A DNA stretch of 39,918 nt from an uncultured Clostridia bacterium (lineage in GTDB: Bacteria > Bacillota > Clostridia > TANB77 > CAG-508), in contig CANQZU010000004.1 of assembly GCA_947628415.1 (NCBI GenBank), forward strand, positions 1-39,918, read 5' to 3'. The position numbers and the translations under genes were made by a program. Below the pieces are notes generated by a model. It made no database searches and was not told where the DNA came from. It was given only the letters and a program-made list of their open reading frames with translations. Of the stretch, positions 1-8,162 are shown piece after piece; within the stretch, counting starts at the first letter, position 1, and every line of letters starts with the position of its first letter.

Positions 1-80
1 GCTATATATTATGTTTTCTTAACGTAAAAAGTGAATTTTTTCTCAATTAGCTTTCCAAAATTGCTTATTTTATAAAAAAT

Positions 81-115
81 AATAATGCCTCTAAAATATT
101 TTTAGAGGCATTATT
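81..115 (-). terminator. Intrinsic terminator after the 62-aa gene
   Basis: An AATAATGCCTCTAAAA / TTTTAGAGGCATTATT inverted repeat starts a few bases past the stop of the leftward gene. On the minus strand it is followed by a T-rich run (from the A-run at 74-80). This is a standard intrinsic terminator ending the adhE-side transcript. Confidence 0.85.
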
Positions 116-119
116 TCCT

Positions 120-308
120 TTAACAGTTACTGCTCTTAAGCATCTCCCATTCATCTTCTGCCAAATCTATTACCGTTTCTCTATAAAATTCTGGGATTTC
201 ATAGTGATTCTCCACTATATTTCTTATGTGCCAAGGCTGCTCACCTTGGTTGATTGCTTCTTGGGCAATATTCCGTGCCCAAATTTTTAACTGTCTTTGT
301 CTTTCCAT
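120..308 (-). CDS. Small conserved-looking protein of unknown function (62 aa)
   Basis: I do not recognise this family. The product is short, charged and probably soluble and helical, with no membrane segment or Cys motif. It has an AAAGGAC ribosome binding site just upstream of the ATG and a strong terminator just past the stop, so it looks like a real gene. It lies 95 bp downstream of adhE on the same strand and may be co-transcribed. Codon 12 (273-275, in a WARNIA context) is CGG, the only CGG in the window that seems to be read in frame as arginine. A +1 shift here would end the protein after about 15 more residues, and the unshifted version looks far more protein-like. Confidence 0.65.
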   Translation of the reverse strand: MERQRQLKIWARNIAQEAINQGEQPWHIRNIVENHYEIPEFYRETVIDLAEDEWEMLKSSNC

Positions 309-402
309 GTTGTCCTTTCTACCCAGATGTACAATCTACTGGGATTTTGTACTTTTCCTTATGCTACTTCTTTATTATAACATATTTTTAAAAATTTTTC
401 AA

Positions 403-3018
403 TTATTTTACTTGCTTCCCATAGTAGCTATCTAATAAAATTTGTTTTAATTCTTCTACTAATGGTAACCTTGGATTAGCTGTTGTACATTGATCTTCAA
501 AAGCACGATCTGCTAACATATCTACTTTTGCTAAAAATTCGTCTTCTTTTATACCTGCTTCTTGTAAAGATTTAGGAATATTAAGATGCTCATTCATTTC
601 TTGAATTTTAGCAATTAAACTTTCAATTCCTTCTTCAACTGTATTTGCTTTTAATCCCATTTTTTTAGCTAATTCATAATATTTTTGATCTGCTATGAAA
701 TATTCATATTTTGGGAAAGATACAAATTTTGTTGGTTTTGTACTATTATATTTTACTACATATGGTAATAAAATAGCGTTAATTCTTCCATGTGGTAAGT
801 GAAATTCTGCACCTATTTTATGAGCTAGAGAGTGATTAATTCCTAAAAAAGCATTTGTAAATGCCATTCCAGCAAGGGTACTCGCATTATGCATTTTTTC
901 TCTTGCAAATTGATTACTTCCATCTTGATAAGCTACTTCTAAATATTTAATTACGATTTCAACTGCTTTTTCTGCTAATCCATCTGTATAATCAGAAGCC
1001 ATGTTAGATACATAAGCTTCTATCGCATGAGTTAGAACATCCATTCCTGTATCTGCTGTAATTGATTTTGGAAGACTCATTACTAAATCTGGATCGATAA
1101 TAGCTACATCTGGTGTTAATTCATAATCTGCCAATGGATACTTTTTATTTTTTTCTTTATCAGTAATAACAGCAAAGGATGTAACTTCTGAACCAGTTCC
1201 TGATGTAGTTGGTATAGCTACCATTTTACATTTTGTTCCTAATTTTGGAAATTTATACGTACGTTTTCTAATGTCCATAAATTTCAATTTTAAACCTTCC
1301 ACATCTGCATCTGGATTTTCATAAAATAACCACATTCCTTTAGCTGCATCAATTGGGCTTCCTCCTCCTAATGCAATAATAACATCTGGCTTAAAGGCAT
1401 TCATAACTGCTACACCTTTTTTTATAGTATCAAAAGATGGATCAGATTCTACATCGCTAAATATTTCAGAATGCACATATTGATTTCTTTTTCTTAAATG
1501 GTAAAGAATTCTATCAACATATCCTAATTTTACCATTCCTTCATCTGTTACAATAAAAGCCCTTTCTATATCTGGCATTTTTTCTAAATATTGGATAGAA
1601 CCTGCTTCAAAATATATTTTTTCTGGAATTTTAAACCATTGCATATTAACTCTCCTTTTTGCAACTCTTTTTATATTAATTAAATTAACAGAAGATACAT
1701 TGGCTGTTGTTGAATTTCCACCAAAAGATCCACATCCTAATGTAAGAGATGGCATATTTGTATTATAAATATCTCCTATTGCTCCATGGGTAGATGGAGA
1801 ATTGACAATAATTCTTCCTGCTTTCATTTTTTTAGAAAATTGCAAATTAATTTCTTCATCTTCGCAATGAATAACGGCAGAATGTCCAAGTCCTCCAAAT
1901 TCTAGTAATCTTTCTGCTTTTTCAATTCCTTCTTGTTCATTTTCTACTATATAATAAGTAAGTACTGGACTTAATTTTTCTTTTGAAAAAGGATACTCTC
2001 TACCAATTCCTTCTTCTGGGACTACTAATATTTTCGTTTCTTTTGGAACTTCAAAACCAGCTTCTTTTGCAATGGTATAAGGAGATTGTCCTGGTACATG
2101 TGATTTTAGTTTATATCCATACTCTTCGTTGTATTCAAACATACTTTGTTGCAATTTTTCTTTTTCCTGTTTTTTTACAAAATAACATCCTGCTTCTTTC
2201 ATTAATTGTTCAAATTCTTTATGGATTTCTTTATCTACTAATACTGCTTGTTCTGATGCACATATCATACCATTATCAAAAGCTTTTGATAATACGACAT
2301 CATTAACAGAAGTTTTTAATTTTGCTGATTTGTGAATATAACATGGTACATTTCCTGGGCCAACTCCCAATGCTGGTTTTCCACATGAATAAGCTGCTTT
2401 TACCATTCCAGTTCCTCCAGTTGCTAAAATTAAATTGACATCTGGATGATTCATTAAAAGCCTGGTCGCTAAAACACTTGGTTCTTCAATCCATAAAATA
2501 CAATTTTCTGGTGCTCCTGCACTAATAGCAGCGTCTCTTACTATCCTTGCTGCTTCACTACTACTTTTTTGAGCAGATGGGTGAAAACCAAATATAATAA
2601 CATTTCTTGTTTTAGCTGCTATAATTGATTTAAACATAGTTGTAGAAGTTGGATTCGTAACAGGTGTTACACCTGCAATAATTCCAACTGGCTCTGCAAT
2701 TTCTACATAATCTTCTTCTTCATTTTCATTGATAATTCCAACTGTTTTTTCATATTTTATACTATGATATACATATTCAGTTGCAAACATATTCTTTGTT
2801 ATCTTATCTTCATAAATTCCTCTTCCTGTTTCTTCTACTGCCATTTTAGCAAGTTCCATATGATGTTCCAAACCTGCCATAGACATAGCTTTTGTAATAT
2901 GATTAACTGTTTCTTGATCTAATTTTAAATATTCTTGCGATGCTATTTTAGCTTTTTCTACTAGACTATTAATCATATCTTGAACTTTTTGTTCTTCTTG
3001 GTTATTATTTTCAGACAT
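403..3018 (-). CDS. adhE: Bifunctional aldehyde-alcohol dehydrogenase AdhE
   Basis: Full-length AdhE (871 aa) that reduces acetyl-CoA to acetaldehyde and then ethanol, using NADH. It is a cytosolic enzyme that forms spirosomes in relatives. The N-terminal half (about 1-440) is the CoA-acylating aldehyde dehydrogenase with its catalytic Cys in DNGMICASEQ (about residue 253). The C-terminal half (from about 460) is an iron-type alcohol dehydrogenase with the nucleotide-binding GGGSPIDAAKG and the DTGMDVLTHAIEAY metal-site region. The start ATG has a good AGGAGG-type site (TAAGGAGGTAAATTT). With pflB/pflA nearby it supplies the redox-balancing ethanol branch of mixed-acid fermentation. The 871 codons contain no CGG. 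A structured leader lies upstream (3125-3209). Confidence 0.97.
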   Translation of the reverse strand: MSENNNQEEQKVQDMINSLVEKAKIASQEYLKLDQETVNHITKAMSMAGLEHHMELAKMAVEETGRGIYEDKITKNMFATEYVYHSIKYEKTVGIINENEEEDYVEIAEPVGIIAGVTPVTNPTSTTMFKSIIAAKTRNVIIFGFHPSAQKSSSEAARIVRDAAISAGAPENCILWIEEPSVLATRLLMNHPDVNLILATGGTGMVKAAYSCGKPALGVGPGNVPCYIHKSAKLKTSVNDVVLSKAFDNGMICASEQAVLVDKEIHKEFEQLMKEAGCYFVKKQEKEKLQQSMFEYNEEYGYKLKSHVPGQSPYTIAKEAGFEVPKETKILVVPEEGIGREYPFSKEKLSPVLTYYIVENEQEGIEKAERLLEFGGLGHSAVIHCEDEEINLQFSKKMKAGRIIVNSPSTHGAIGDIYNTNMPSLTLGCGSFGGNSTTANVSSVNLINIKRVAKRRVNMQWFKIPEKIYFEAGSIQYLEKMPDIERAFIVTDEGMVKLGYVDRILYHLRKRNQYVHSEIFSDVESDPSFDTIKKGVAVMNAFKPDVIIALGGGSPIDAAKGMWLFYENPDADVEGLKLKFMDIRKRTYKFPKLGTKCKMVAIPTTSGTGSEVTSFAVITDKEKNKKYPLADYELTPDVAIIDPDLVMSLPKSITADTGMDVLTHAIEAYVSNMASDYTDGLAEKAVEIVIKYLEVAYQDGSNQFAREKMHNASTLAGMAFTNAFLGINHSLAHKIGAEFHLPHGRINAILLPYVVKYNSTKPTKFVSFPKYEYFIADQKYYELAKKMGLKANTVEEGIESLIAKIQEMNEHLNIPKSLQEAGIKEDEFLAKVDMLADRAFEDQCTTANPRLPLVEELKQILLDSYYGKQVK

Positions 3019-3124
3019 AAATTTACCTCCTTATTTCTGTTTATTTTAACCATAATTATTATATATTATTAGAAAAATTTGTCAAGAACTTCACTTACCT
3101 TTTATTAAATTTCAAAAAGAAAAA

Positions 3125-3149
3125 CCAGGTCGCTATTTTTACGACCTGG
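3125..3149 (-). terminator. Terminator-like hairpin in the adhE leader
   Basis: A perfect 8-bp stem, CCAGGTCG / CGACCTGG, with a 9-base loop is followed on the minus strand by TTTTTCTTTTTG, as in an intrinsic terminator. It is about 107 bp upstream of the adhE ATG. It is not needed to end the upstream M23 gene, which has its own hairpin at 3271-3312. It could therefore be an attenuator inside the adhE leader, or the end of a short leader RNA. Confidence 0.7.
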
Positions 3150-3201
3150 ATAAGGATCACATTAATTTATCAGCCAAAACTATTTTTATAGTACATATAA
3201 A

Positions 3202-3209
3202 TTATAACA
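3202..3209 (-). promoter_or_regulatory. Candidate extended -10 promoter for adhE
   Basis: Read leftwards this is TG-T-TATAAT, an extended -10 element; no good -35 is visible. Transcription from here would start near 3195 and pass through the 3125-3149 hairpin before adhE, giving a leader of about 175 nt. Confidence 0.4.
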
Positions 3210-3270
3210 TATATTAACATAAAAATTAAATTATATTCTTTGGAATGGCAAGTTTCTGCTTGTATAAAAA

Positions 3271-3312
3271 ATTGCTATATATGATAAATTAATCAAAATC
3301 ATATATAACAAT
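3271..3312 (-). terminator. Intrinsic terminator of the M23 peptidase gene
   Basis: A 15-bp near-perfect inverted repeat (ATTGCTATATATGAT / ATCATATATAACAAT, one mismatch) begins 8 bp past the M23 stop. On the minus strand it is followed by a T-run (A-run at 3266-3270). Confidence 0.75.
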
Positions 3313-3320
3313 TTCTATTT

Positions 3321-4298
3321 TTATTGATATAAATAATTTTGGGGATTTACATGTTCTCCATTAATTCGAATTTCTAGATGTAAATGTGGTCCTGTTGAAT
3401 TTCCAGTTGTTCCAACAGCAGCAATTATTTCCCCTGCTTTTACTTCTTGTCCTACTTCTACATACATTTTACTTGTATGAGCATACCATGTCTCTATTCC
3501 ATTTCCATGATCTATTTTTACAATATTTCCATAAGAACCTTGATAACTAGCACAAGTTACTATTCCTGATGACACTACTTTAATAGGAGTTCCCAATGTT
3601 GCTGCAATGTCTAGTCCTGTATGATTAGAACGTCTTATTTTACTACTTGCTCCATATCTAGATGTAATTGTTCCAGTTATTGGTAAATAAGCTAATTTTA
3701 CTCCATTAATTTCAGGCATATTTTCTAATTTCTTTTCTTCTTCTAACTTTTTTTCTACTTTCGACTGAATTTCATTTTTTGCTAATTCTATATCTTTTGT
3801 TTCTATTTCTTCTTTATTTTGCGTATATTTTTCTACAATATTTAAATCTAGCTGCTCCTTTTCTTCTGGTGTTATATTACTAATCACTTCTTCTGCTTCT
3901 TCTAAAGTGTCGACAGAATCTATCACTTCTTCTTTGCAATTTATTTCATAATATTTATAAGTTATTGTAACATCAGATGCTAATTTTTTAGCAATTTCTT
4001 CTTCCTTTGTTTCTGTCTTTCTATTAACTAATTTTAATTCATATTCTGGATTTGCATTGATATCTATAATATCTATATTTTTTTCTTCGTTTTCTATAAT
4101 TGTTTCTTTTATCGTTTTTTCAAAATCACTCTTATTTTTTACATATCCTAATTCTTGTCCCGAAACTTTTACTTGATATCTTGGTTCATATTTTATTAGA
4201 ACTATTGCAATAATAAAACATAATCCTAATGTAGCTATATTAAAATACTTTAAAATTTCTTTTGTATAGTATTTTATTTTCTTGTTTAAAATATAAAT
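3321..4298 (-). CDS. Membrane-anchored M23 (LytM-type) peptidoglycan endopeptidase, atypical start
   Basis: The last ~120 residues are an M23 zinc metallopeptidase domain: NHTGLDIAA supplies the first His and Asp, and HLHLEIR carries the HxH motif. It probably cuts peptide cross-links in peptidoglycan. Before it come a Glu/Lys-rich linker, a domain beginning VKVSGQELGYVKNKSDFEK, and one N-terminal membrane segment (about residues 20-38, GLCFIIAIVLI). An obvious GTG exists at 3926, but the same frame stays open upstream to a TGA at 4299-4301 and supplies the membrane anchor and N-domain, so the protein is about 326 aa. No ATG, GTG or TTG lies between that TGA and the membrane segment. An AAGGAG site at 4304-4309 is 5 nt before an ATT codon at 4296-4298. 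The start is either ATT or was lost by a base change. The domain call is secure and the start is not. Confidence 0.82.
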   Translation of the reverse strand: MYILNKKIKYYTKEILKYFNIATLGLCFIIAIVLIKYEPRYQVKVSGQELGYVKNKSDFEKTIKETIIENEEKNIDIIDINANPEYELKLVNRKTETKEEEIAKKLASDVTITYKYYEINCKEEVIDSVDTLEEAEEVISNITPEEKEQLDLNIVEKYTQNKEEIETKDIELAKNEIQSKVEKKLEEEKKLENMPEINGVKLAYLPITGTITSRYGASSKIRRSNHTGLDIAATLGTPIKVVSSGIVTCASYQGSYGNIVKIDHGNGIETWYAHTSKMYVEVGQEVKAGEIIAAVGTTGNSTGPHLHLEIRINGEHVNPQNYLYQ

Positions 4299-4303
4299 TC
4301 ACG

Positions 4304-4309
4304 CTCCTT
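4304..4309 (-). promoter_or_regulatory. Ribosome binding site pointing to an ATT start
   Basis: AAGGAG on the minus strand is 5 nt from ATT (4298-4296) in the M23 frame. A GTG at 4302-4300 is only 1 nt away and in a frame that stops after 20 codons, so it does not explain the gene. Confidence 0.5.
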
Positions 4310-4601
4310 TTTTTTCCAGTTTTATTAAACACACCAAATTTTATTATATCATATATATTGTCCAAAATCAAATTATGTATACTTTTTTTGCTTACATTTC
4401 ATGATTTTTCCTGTATTTTTTTACTTTTATATTGTTTTTTTCGTATATTTTTCTCTTATTTTCTCTTATTTTCTTCTTTTTTCTTTATTTTATAGTTTTA
4501 TTAGATATTAACTTATAGGTTTTATTTGTATGTTTTAGTTTCTGTAAATTTAAACTATAAAATGCTATATTATTCGTTAAAGAATAGGAAGGTGATAAAA
4601 A

Positions 4602-4937
4602 ATGGCTCTAGATTATACAGTAATCGGTCAAAGAATTAAGCAAGCAAGACTTGCTAAAAATTTAACCCAAGAAGATTTAGCAGAAAAAATTGACATTTCC
4701 GTTGCATTCTTAAGTAGAGTAGAAAGAGGAAATTCTCATATAAATTTAAAAAGACTTAATCAACTTTGTGGTTTACTAGATGTTACTGAAGGTTATGTTT
4801 TAAATGGTGCTTCTAGTAATTCAAAAAATTACTTAGATAAAGAATTTACTGAATTATTTAAAAGTTGCTCTCCTGAAAAACAAAAATTAATTTATAATGT
4901 AGCAAAAGCAATTGTAGACACAGATATTGAATCTTAA
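4602..4937 (+). CDS. XRE-family helix-turn-helix regulator
   Basis: A 111-aa protein with an N-terminal Cro/C1-type HTH domain (about residues 8-63): IGQRIKQARLAKNLTQEDLA with the recognition helix near ISVAFLSRVERG. The remaining ~45 residues are helical and may dimerise. It has an AGGAAGGTGAT ribosome binding site 5-6 nt before ATG and its own terminator after it, so it is a single-gene transcription unit. It sits immediately upstream of the pfl genes in the same direction and might regulate them, but position is the only support. The ATC GGT at codons 8-9 contains an out-of-frame CGG and is read normally. Confidence 0.9.
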   Translation: MALDYTVIGQRIKQARLAKNLTQEDLAEKIDISVAFLSRVERGNSHINLKRLNQLCGLLDVTEGYVLNGASSNSKNYLDKEFTELFKSCSPEKQKLIYNVAKAIVDTDIES

Positions 4938-4955
4938 AGTCGTAAATATTTCTAT

Positions 4956-4985
4956 AAAAAGCCAATAAAAAAAATTGGCTTTTTG
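4956..4985 (+). terminator. Intrinsic terminator after the XRE gene
   Basis: AAAAAGCCAAT / ATTGGCTTTTT inverted repeat with an A-rich loop, about 20 bp past the stop. It separates the regulator from pflB. Confidence 0.85.
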
Positions 4986-5040
4986 TTGTTTTTGCAACAG
5001 TTTATTCTTAAAAATTTTTATATATTAGAATAGAAATTAA

Positions 5041-5069
5041 TTGATATTATTTTTTACTTATGCTATGAT
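5041..5069 (+). promoter_or_regulatory. Sigma-70 promoter of pflB
   Basis: TTGATA (5041-5046), a 17-bp spacer, then TATGAT (5064-5069). The start would be near 5076, about 40 nt before the pflB ATG, and AAGGAGGT lies 6 nt before that ATG. Confidence 0.75.
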
Positions 5070-5115
5070 AATTTTTGGAAAAAATGTTAATAATATAAAT
5101 TAAGGAGGTAACTAT

Positions 5116-7353
5116 ATGAAATTTGAACAATGGAATGGATTTGACAAAGGTGATTGGCAAGATGAAATTAATGTTAGAGATTTTATTCAAAAAAACTATA
5201 CCCCTTATGAAGGTGATGATAGTTTTTTATCCAAACCTACTAAAAAAACAGAAAAATTATGGAATGAAGTATTGAATTTATATCAAAAAGAAAAAGATAG
5301 TCAAGGTAGCGTTTTAGCAATTGATACTAAAACCGTATCTACCATATCAAGCCATGAAGCAGGTTATATTGATAAAAATTTAGAAGAAATTGTTGGTCTT
5401 CAAACCGATGCTCCTTTAAAAAGGGCTATCATGCCATTTGGTGGAATCCGAATTGTAGAAAAATCTTGTGAAGCTTATGGAAGAAAACTTGATCCAGAAA
5501 TTGATGCTATTTTTCATCAATATCGAAAAACTCACAATGATGGTGTCTTTGATGTTTACACTCCTGATATAAGAGCAGCTAGAAGTTCTCATTTGCTAAC
5601 TGGTCTTCCAGATGGATATGGTCGTGGTAGAATTATCGGTGATTACAGAAGAGTTGCCCTATATGGTGTAGATGTCTTAATCGAAGAAAAGAAACAAGAA
5701 CTAGAAATTTTAGATGTAGATGAATTAACTGAAAGTATTGTGCGCGAACGTGAAGAAATTAGTGAACAAATCAAAGCCCTAAAAGAATTAAAAGTAATGG
5801 CTAGTAAATATGGATTTGATATTTCTCTTCCTGCTAAAAATAGTAAAGAAGCTGTCCAATGGTTATATTTTGGATATTTAGCAGCTATTAAAGATCAAAA
5901 TGGTGCTGCCATGAGTCTTGGAAGAACTTCTACTTTCTTAGACATTTATTTTGAGAGAGATTTAAAAAATGGTCTTATAAACGAAGAAGAAGCACAAGAA
6001 ATCATGGATCATTTTGTTATGAAATTAAGATTAGTGCGTTTCTTAAGAACACCTGAATATAATGAATTATTTAGTGGTGACCCTGTATGGGTAACAGAAA
6101 GCATTGGTGGAATGGGAATTGATGGAAGAACTTTAGTTACAAAAAACTCTTTCCGTATTTTGCATACTCTTCAAAATTTAGGACCTGCACCAGAACCAAA
6201 CTTAACAGTTCTATGGTCTACCAGATTACCTGAAGGATTCAAAAGATTTACTACTAAACTATCTATAAAAACTTCTTCTATCCAATACGAAAATGATGAT
6301 TTAATGAGAATTACATTAGGAGATGATTATGGTATCGCTTGTTGTGTATCACCTATGAAAATTGGAAAGCAAATGCAATTCTTTGGTGCAAGAGCTAATT
6401 TAGCAAAAACATTATTATATGCTATTAATGGTGGTAAAGATGAATTATCTGGCAAACAAGTTACACCAAAATATGAACCAATTACTTCTGAATATTTGGA
6501 TTATGATGAAGTAATGCAAAAATTTAATCAAATGATGGATTACGTGTCCAAAATTTATATAAAAGCATTAAATGCTATACATTATATGCATGACAAATAT
6601 TCTTATGAAGCTATTGAAATGGCCTTACATGATAGAGAAATTATTCGAACTATGGCATGTGGAATTGCAGGTTTGTCTGTTGTAGCAGATTCTCTATCTG
6701 CTATTAAGTATGCCAAAGTAAAAGTAATTCGCAATGAGACTGGTTTAGCAGTTGACTATAAAGTAGAAGGAGACTTTCCAAAGTTTGGGAATGATGATGA
6801 TAGAGTTGATAAAATAGCTGTTAATATTGTAAAAACATTTATGAAAAAATTGAAAGCTCACCAAACTTATCGAAATGCTAAACAAACTTTATCTATTTTA
6901 ACCATCACTTCTAATGTCGTTTATGGAAAAGCAACTGGAAACACTCCAGATGGAAGAAAAGCAGGCGAGCCTTTTGGACCTGGAGCCAATCCTCTACATG
7001 GAAGAGACTCTAATGGAGCATTAGCTGTTATGAATTCAATTGCAAAACTACCATTTGAGCAAGCTGAAGATGGTATTTCTTATACATTCTCAATTACTCC
7101 TGGAACACTTGGAAAGTCAGAAGATGAAAGAATCTCTAATTTGGTTAATATGTTAGATGGTTATTTTGCACAAACTGGACATCATATTAACGTCAATGTA
7201 TTTGATAGAAGTTTATTAGAAGATGCGATGGAACACCCAGAAAAATACCCTCAATTAACCATTAGAGTTTCTGGTTATGCTGTAAACTTTACTAAATTAA
7301 CAAGAGAACAACAATTAGATGTTATTAATCGAACCATTCATGAAAGAATTTAA
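5116..7353 (+). CDS. pflB: Pyruvate formate-lyase (formate C-acetyltransferase)
   Basis: Full-length glycyl-radical enzyme (745 aa) that converts pyruvate and CoA to acetyl-CoA and formate without oxygen. The thiyl-radical Cys pair is Cys409-Cys410 (GIACCVSPM), and the radical glycine lies in the C-terminal RVSGYAVNF at about Gly720. Both sit at the family-typical positions, with the PFL domain first and the glycyl-radical domain last. It has a strong promoter and ribosome binding site, and its activase pflA follows 62 bp downstream across a hairpin. The acetyl-CoA product feeds AdhE. No CGG codon is used in frame. Confidence 0.98.
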   Translation: MKFEQWNGFDKGDWQDEINVRDFIQKNYTPYEGDDSFLSKPTKKTEKLWNEVLNLYQKEKDSQGSVLAIDTKTVSTISSHEAGYIDKNLEEIVGLQTDAPLKRAIMPFGGIRIVEKSCEAYGRKLDPEIDAIFHQYRKTHNDGVFDVYTPDIRAARSSHLLTGLPDGYGRGRIIGDYRRVALYGVDVLIEEKKQELEILDVDELTESIVREREEISEQIKALKELKVMASKYGFDISLPAKNSKEAVQWLYFGYLAAIKDQNGAAMSLGRTSTFLDIYFERDLKNGLINEEEAQEIMDHFVMKLRLVRFLRTPEYNELFSGDPVWVTESIGGMGIDGRTLVTKNSFRILHTLQNLGPAPEPNLTVLWSTRLPEGFKRFTTKLSIKTSSIQYENDDLMRITLGDDYGIACCVSPMKIGKQMQFFGARANLAKTLLYAINGGKDELSGKQVTPKYEPITSEYLDYDEVMQKFNQMMDYVSKIYIKALNAIHYMHDKYSYEAIEMALHDREIIRTMACGIAGLSVVADSLSAIKYAKVKVIRNETGLAVDYKVEGDFPKFGNDDDRVDKIAVNIVKTFMKKLKAHQTYRNAKQTLSILTITSNVVYGKATGNTPDGRKAGEPFGPGANPLHGRDSNGALAVMNSIAKLPFEQAEDGISYTFSITPGTLGKSEDERISNLVNMLDGYFAQTGHHINVNVFDRSLLEDAMEHPEKYPQLTIRVSGYAVNFTKLTREQQLDVINRTIHERI

Positions 7354-7361
7354 TGATTTTT

Positions 7362-7390
7362 AAGACGGAGAAAAATCATCTCCGTCTTTT
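7362..7390 (+). terminator. Hairpin between pflB and pflA
   Basis: AAGACGGAGA (7362-7371) pairs with TCTCCGTCTT (7379-7388), followed by TT. It would reduce read-through so that pflB is made in excess over pflA. An alternative 8-bp stem, TGATTTTT (7354-7361) with AAAAATCA (7371-7378), would occupy its loop. Confidence 0.75.
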
Positions 7391-7415
7391 ATATGCTAGT
7401 AAGGAGTTTTAAAAA

Positions 7416-8148
7416 ATGGAAGAAAAAGATTTGCGCTATTATGCTAAAATTCATTCTATAGAATCTTTTGGAACAGTAGATGGTCCTGGAATTCGATTTG
7501 TACTTTTTATGCAAGGATGTCATTTACAATGTAAATATTGTCATAATCGTGATACTTGGAATATGAATGATGGTACTTACCAATCTCTAGAAGCTATTTT
7601 AGATAAAATTATGCGTTATAAAAATTATATTTGTCCAAATGGCGGTGTCACTGTTACTGGTGGAGAACCTTTATTACAAGTTAAATTTTTAATTGAACTT
7701 TTTACAAAGCTAAAAGAAAAGCACATTCATACTTGTATTGATACTTCTCGGAATGGTTCCCTTAACAAAAAATATTAAAAAATTGTTATCTTTAACTGAT
7801 TTAGTATTATTGGATATTAAACATATTGATTCTGAAAAATGTAAAGATTTAGTAGGGAAATCAAATGAATTAGAATTAAATTTTGCTCAATATTTAAGTG
7901 ATAATCACATTCCAATCTGGATTAGACAAGTTTTAATTCCTGGCTTTACAGACAGTAAAGAAGATTTATTAAAATTAAAGGAATTTATTTCTAACTTAAA
8001 AACAGTTGAAAAAGTAGAATTATTGCCTTATCATGATATGGGAAAATACAAATGGGAAAGACTAAATCTTCCCTATGAATTAGAAAACGTACGAAATGCA
8101 ACATCAATCGATATTGAAAAAGCAAAAGAGATTTTAGAACTTACCTAA
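7416..8148 (+). CDS. pflA: Pyruvate formate-lyase activating enzyme, with one +1 frame change
   Basis: Radical SAM activase that installs the glycyl radical on PflB. The 4Fe-4S motif is C35-x3-C39-x2-C42 (GCHLQCKYCHN), followed by the VTVTGGEPLLQ SAM-site region. Read straight through, the frame ends at 7778 after 120 aa. At 7749-7752 the sequence is TCT-CGGA. Skipping the C gives TCT-GGA-ATG, i.e. the family-typical DTSG followed by MVPLTKNIKK, and the frame stays open to 8148. The result is about 243 aa, the normal PflA length. The ATG at 7738 has no ribosome binding site and starts inside the conserved domain, so a second gene there is unlikely. PflB is useless without an activase, so decay of this gene would be surprising. 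Confidence 0.93.
7749..7752 (+). other. CGGA frame-change site in pflA (codon 112)
   Basis: In-frame CGG at a conserved glycine position after TCT. Without a shift, 8 more residues follow and then a stop. With +1, GGA (Gly) restores the whole C-terminal half. Confidence 0.85.
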
Positions 8149-8158
8149 AATCTCTTTT
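8124..8158. terminator. Bidirectional terminator between pflA and the convergent gene
   Basis: AAAAGAGATTTTAG / CTAAAATCTCTTTT inverted repeat overlapping the last codons of pflA and lying just past the stop of the leftward gene at 8163. T-runs are present in both directions. Confidence 0.8.
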
Positions 8159-8162
8159 TCAA

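Noticed and set aside
226-435. Plus-strand frame encoding a hydrophobic peptide
   Set aside because: It lies opposite the 62-aa gene and the adhE end and has no ribosome binding site; T-rich antisense sequence commonly gives such hydrophobic frames.
3119-3209. T-box or another known riboswitch upstream of adhE
   Set aside because: No T-box consensus, specifier loop or known ligand-binding core could be seen.
7738-8148. A separate gene starting at the ATG at 7738
   Set aside because: No ribosome binding site, and it begins in the middle of a PflA domain whose first half ends 40 bp later in the other frame. One gene with a +1 change explains both.
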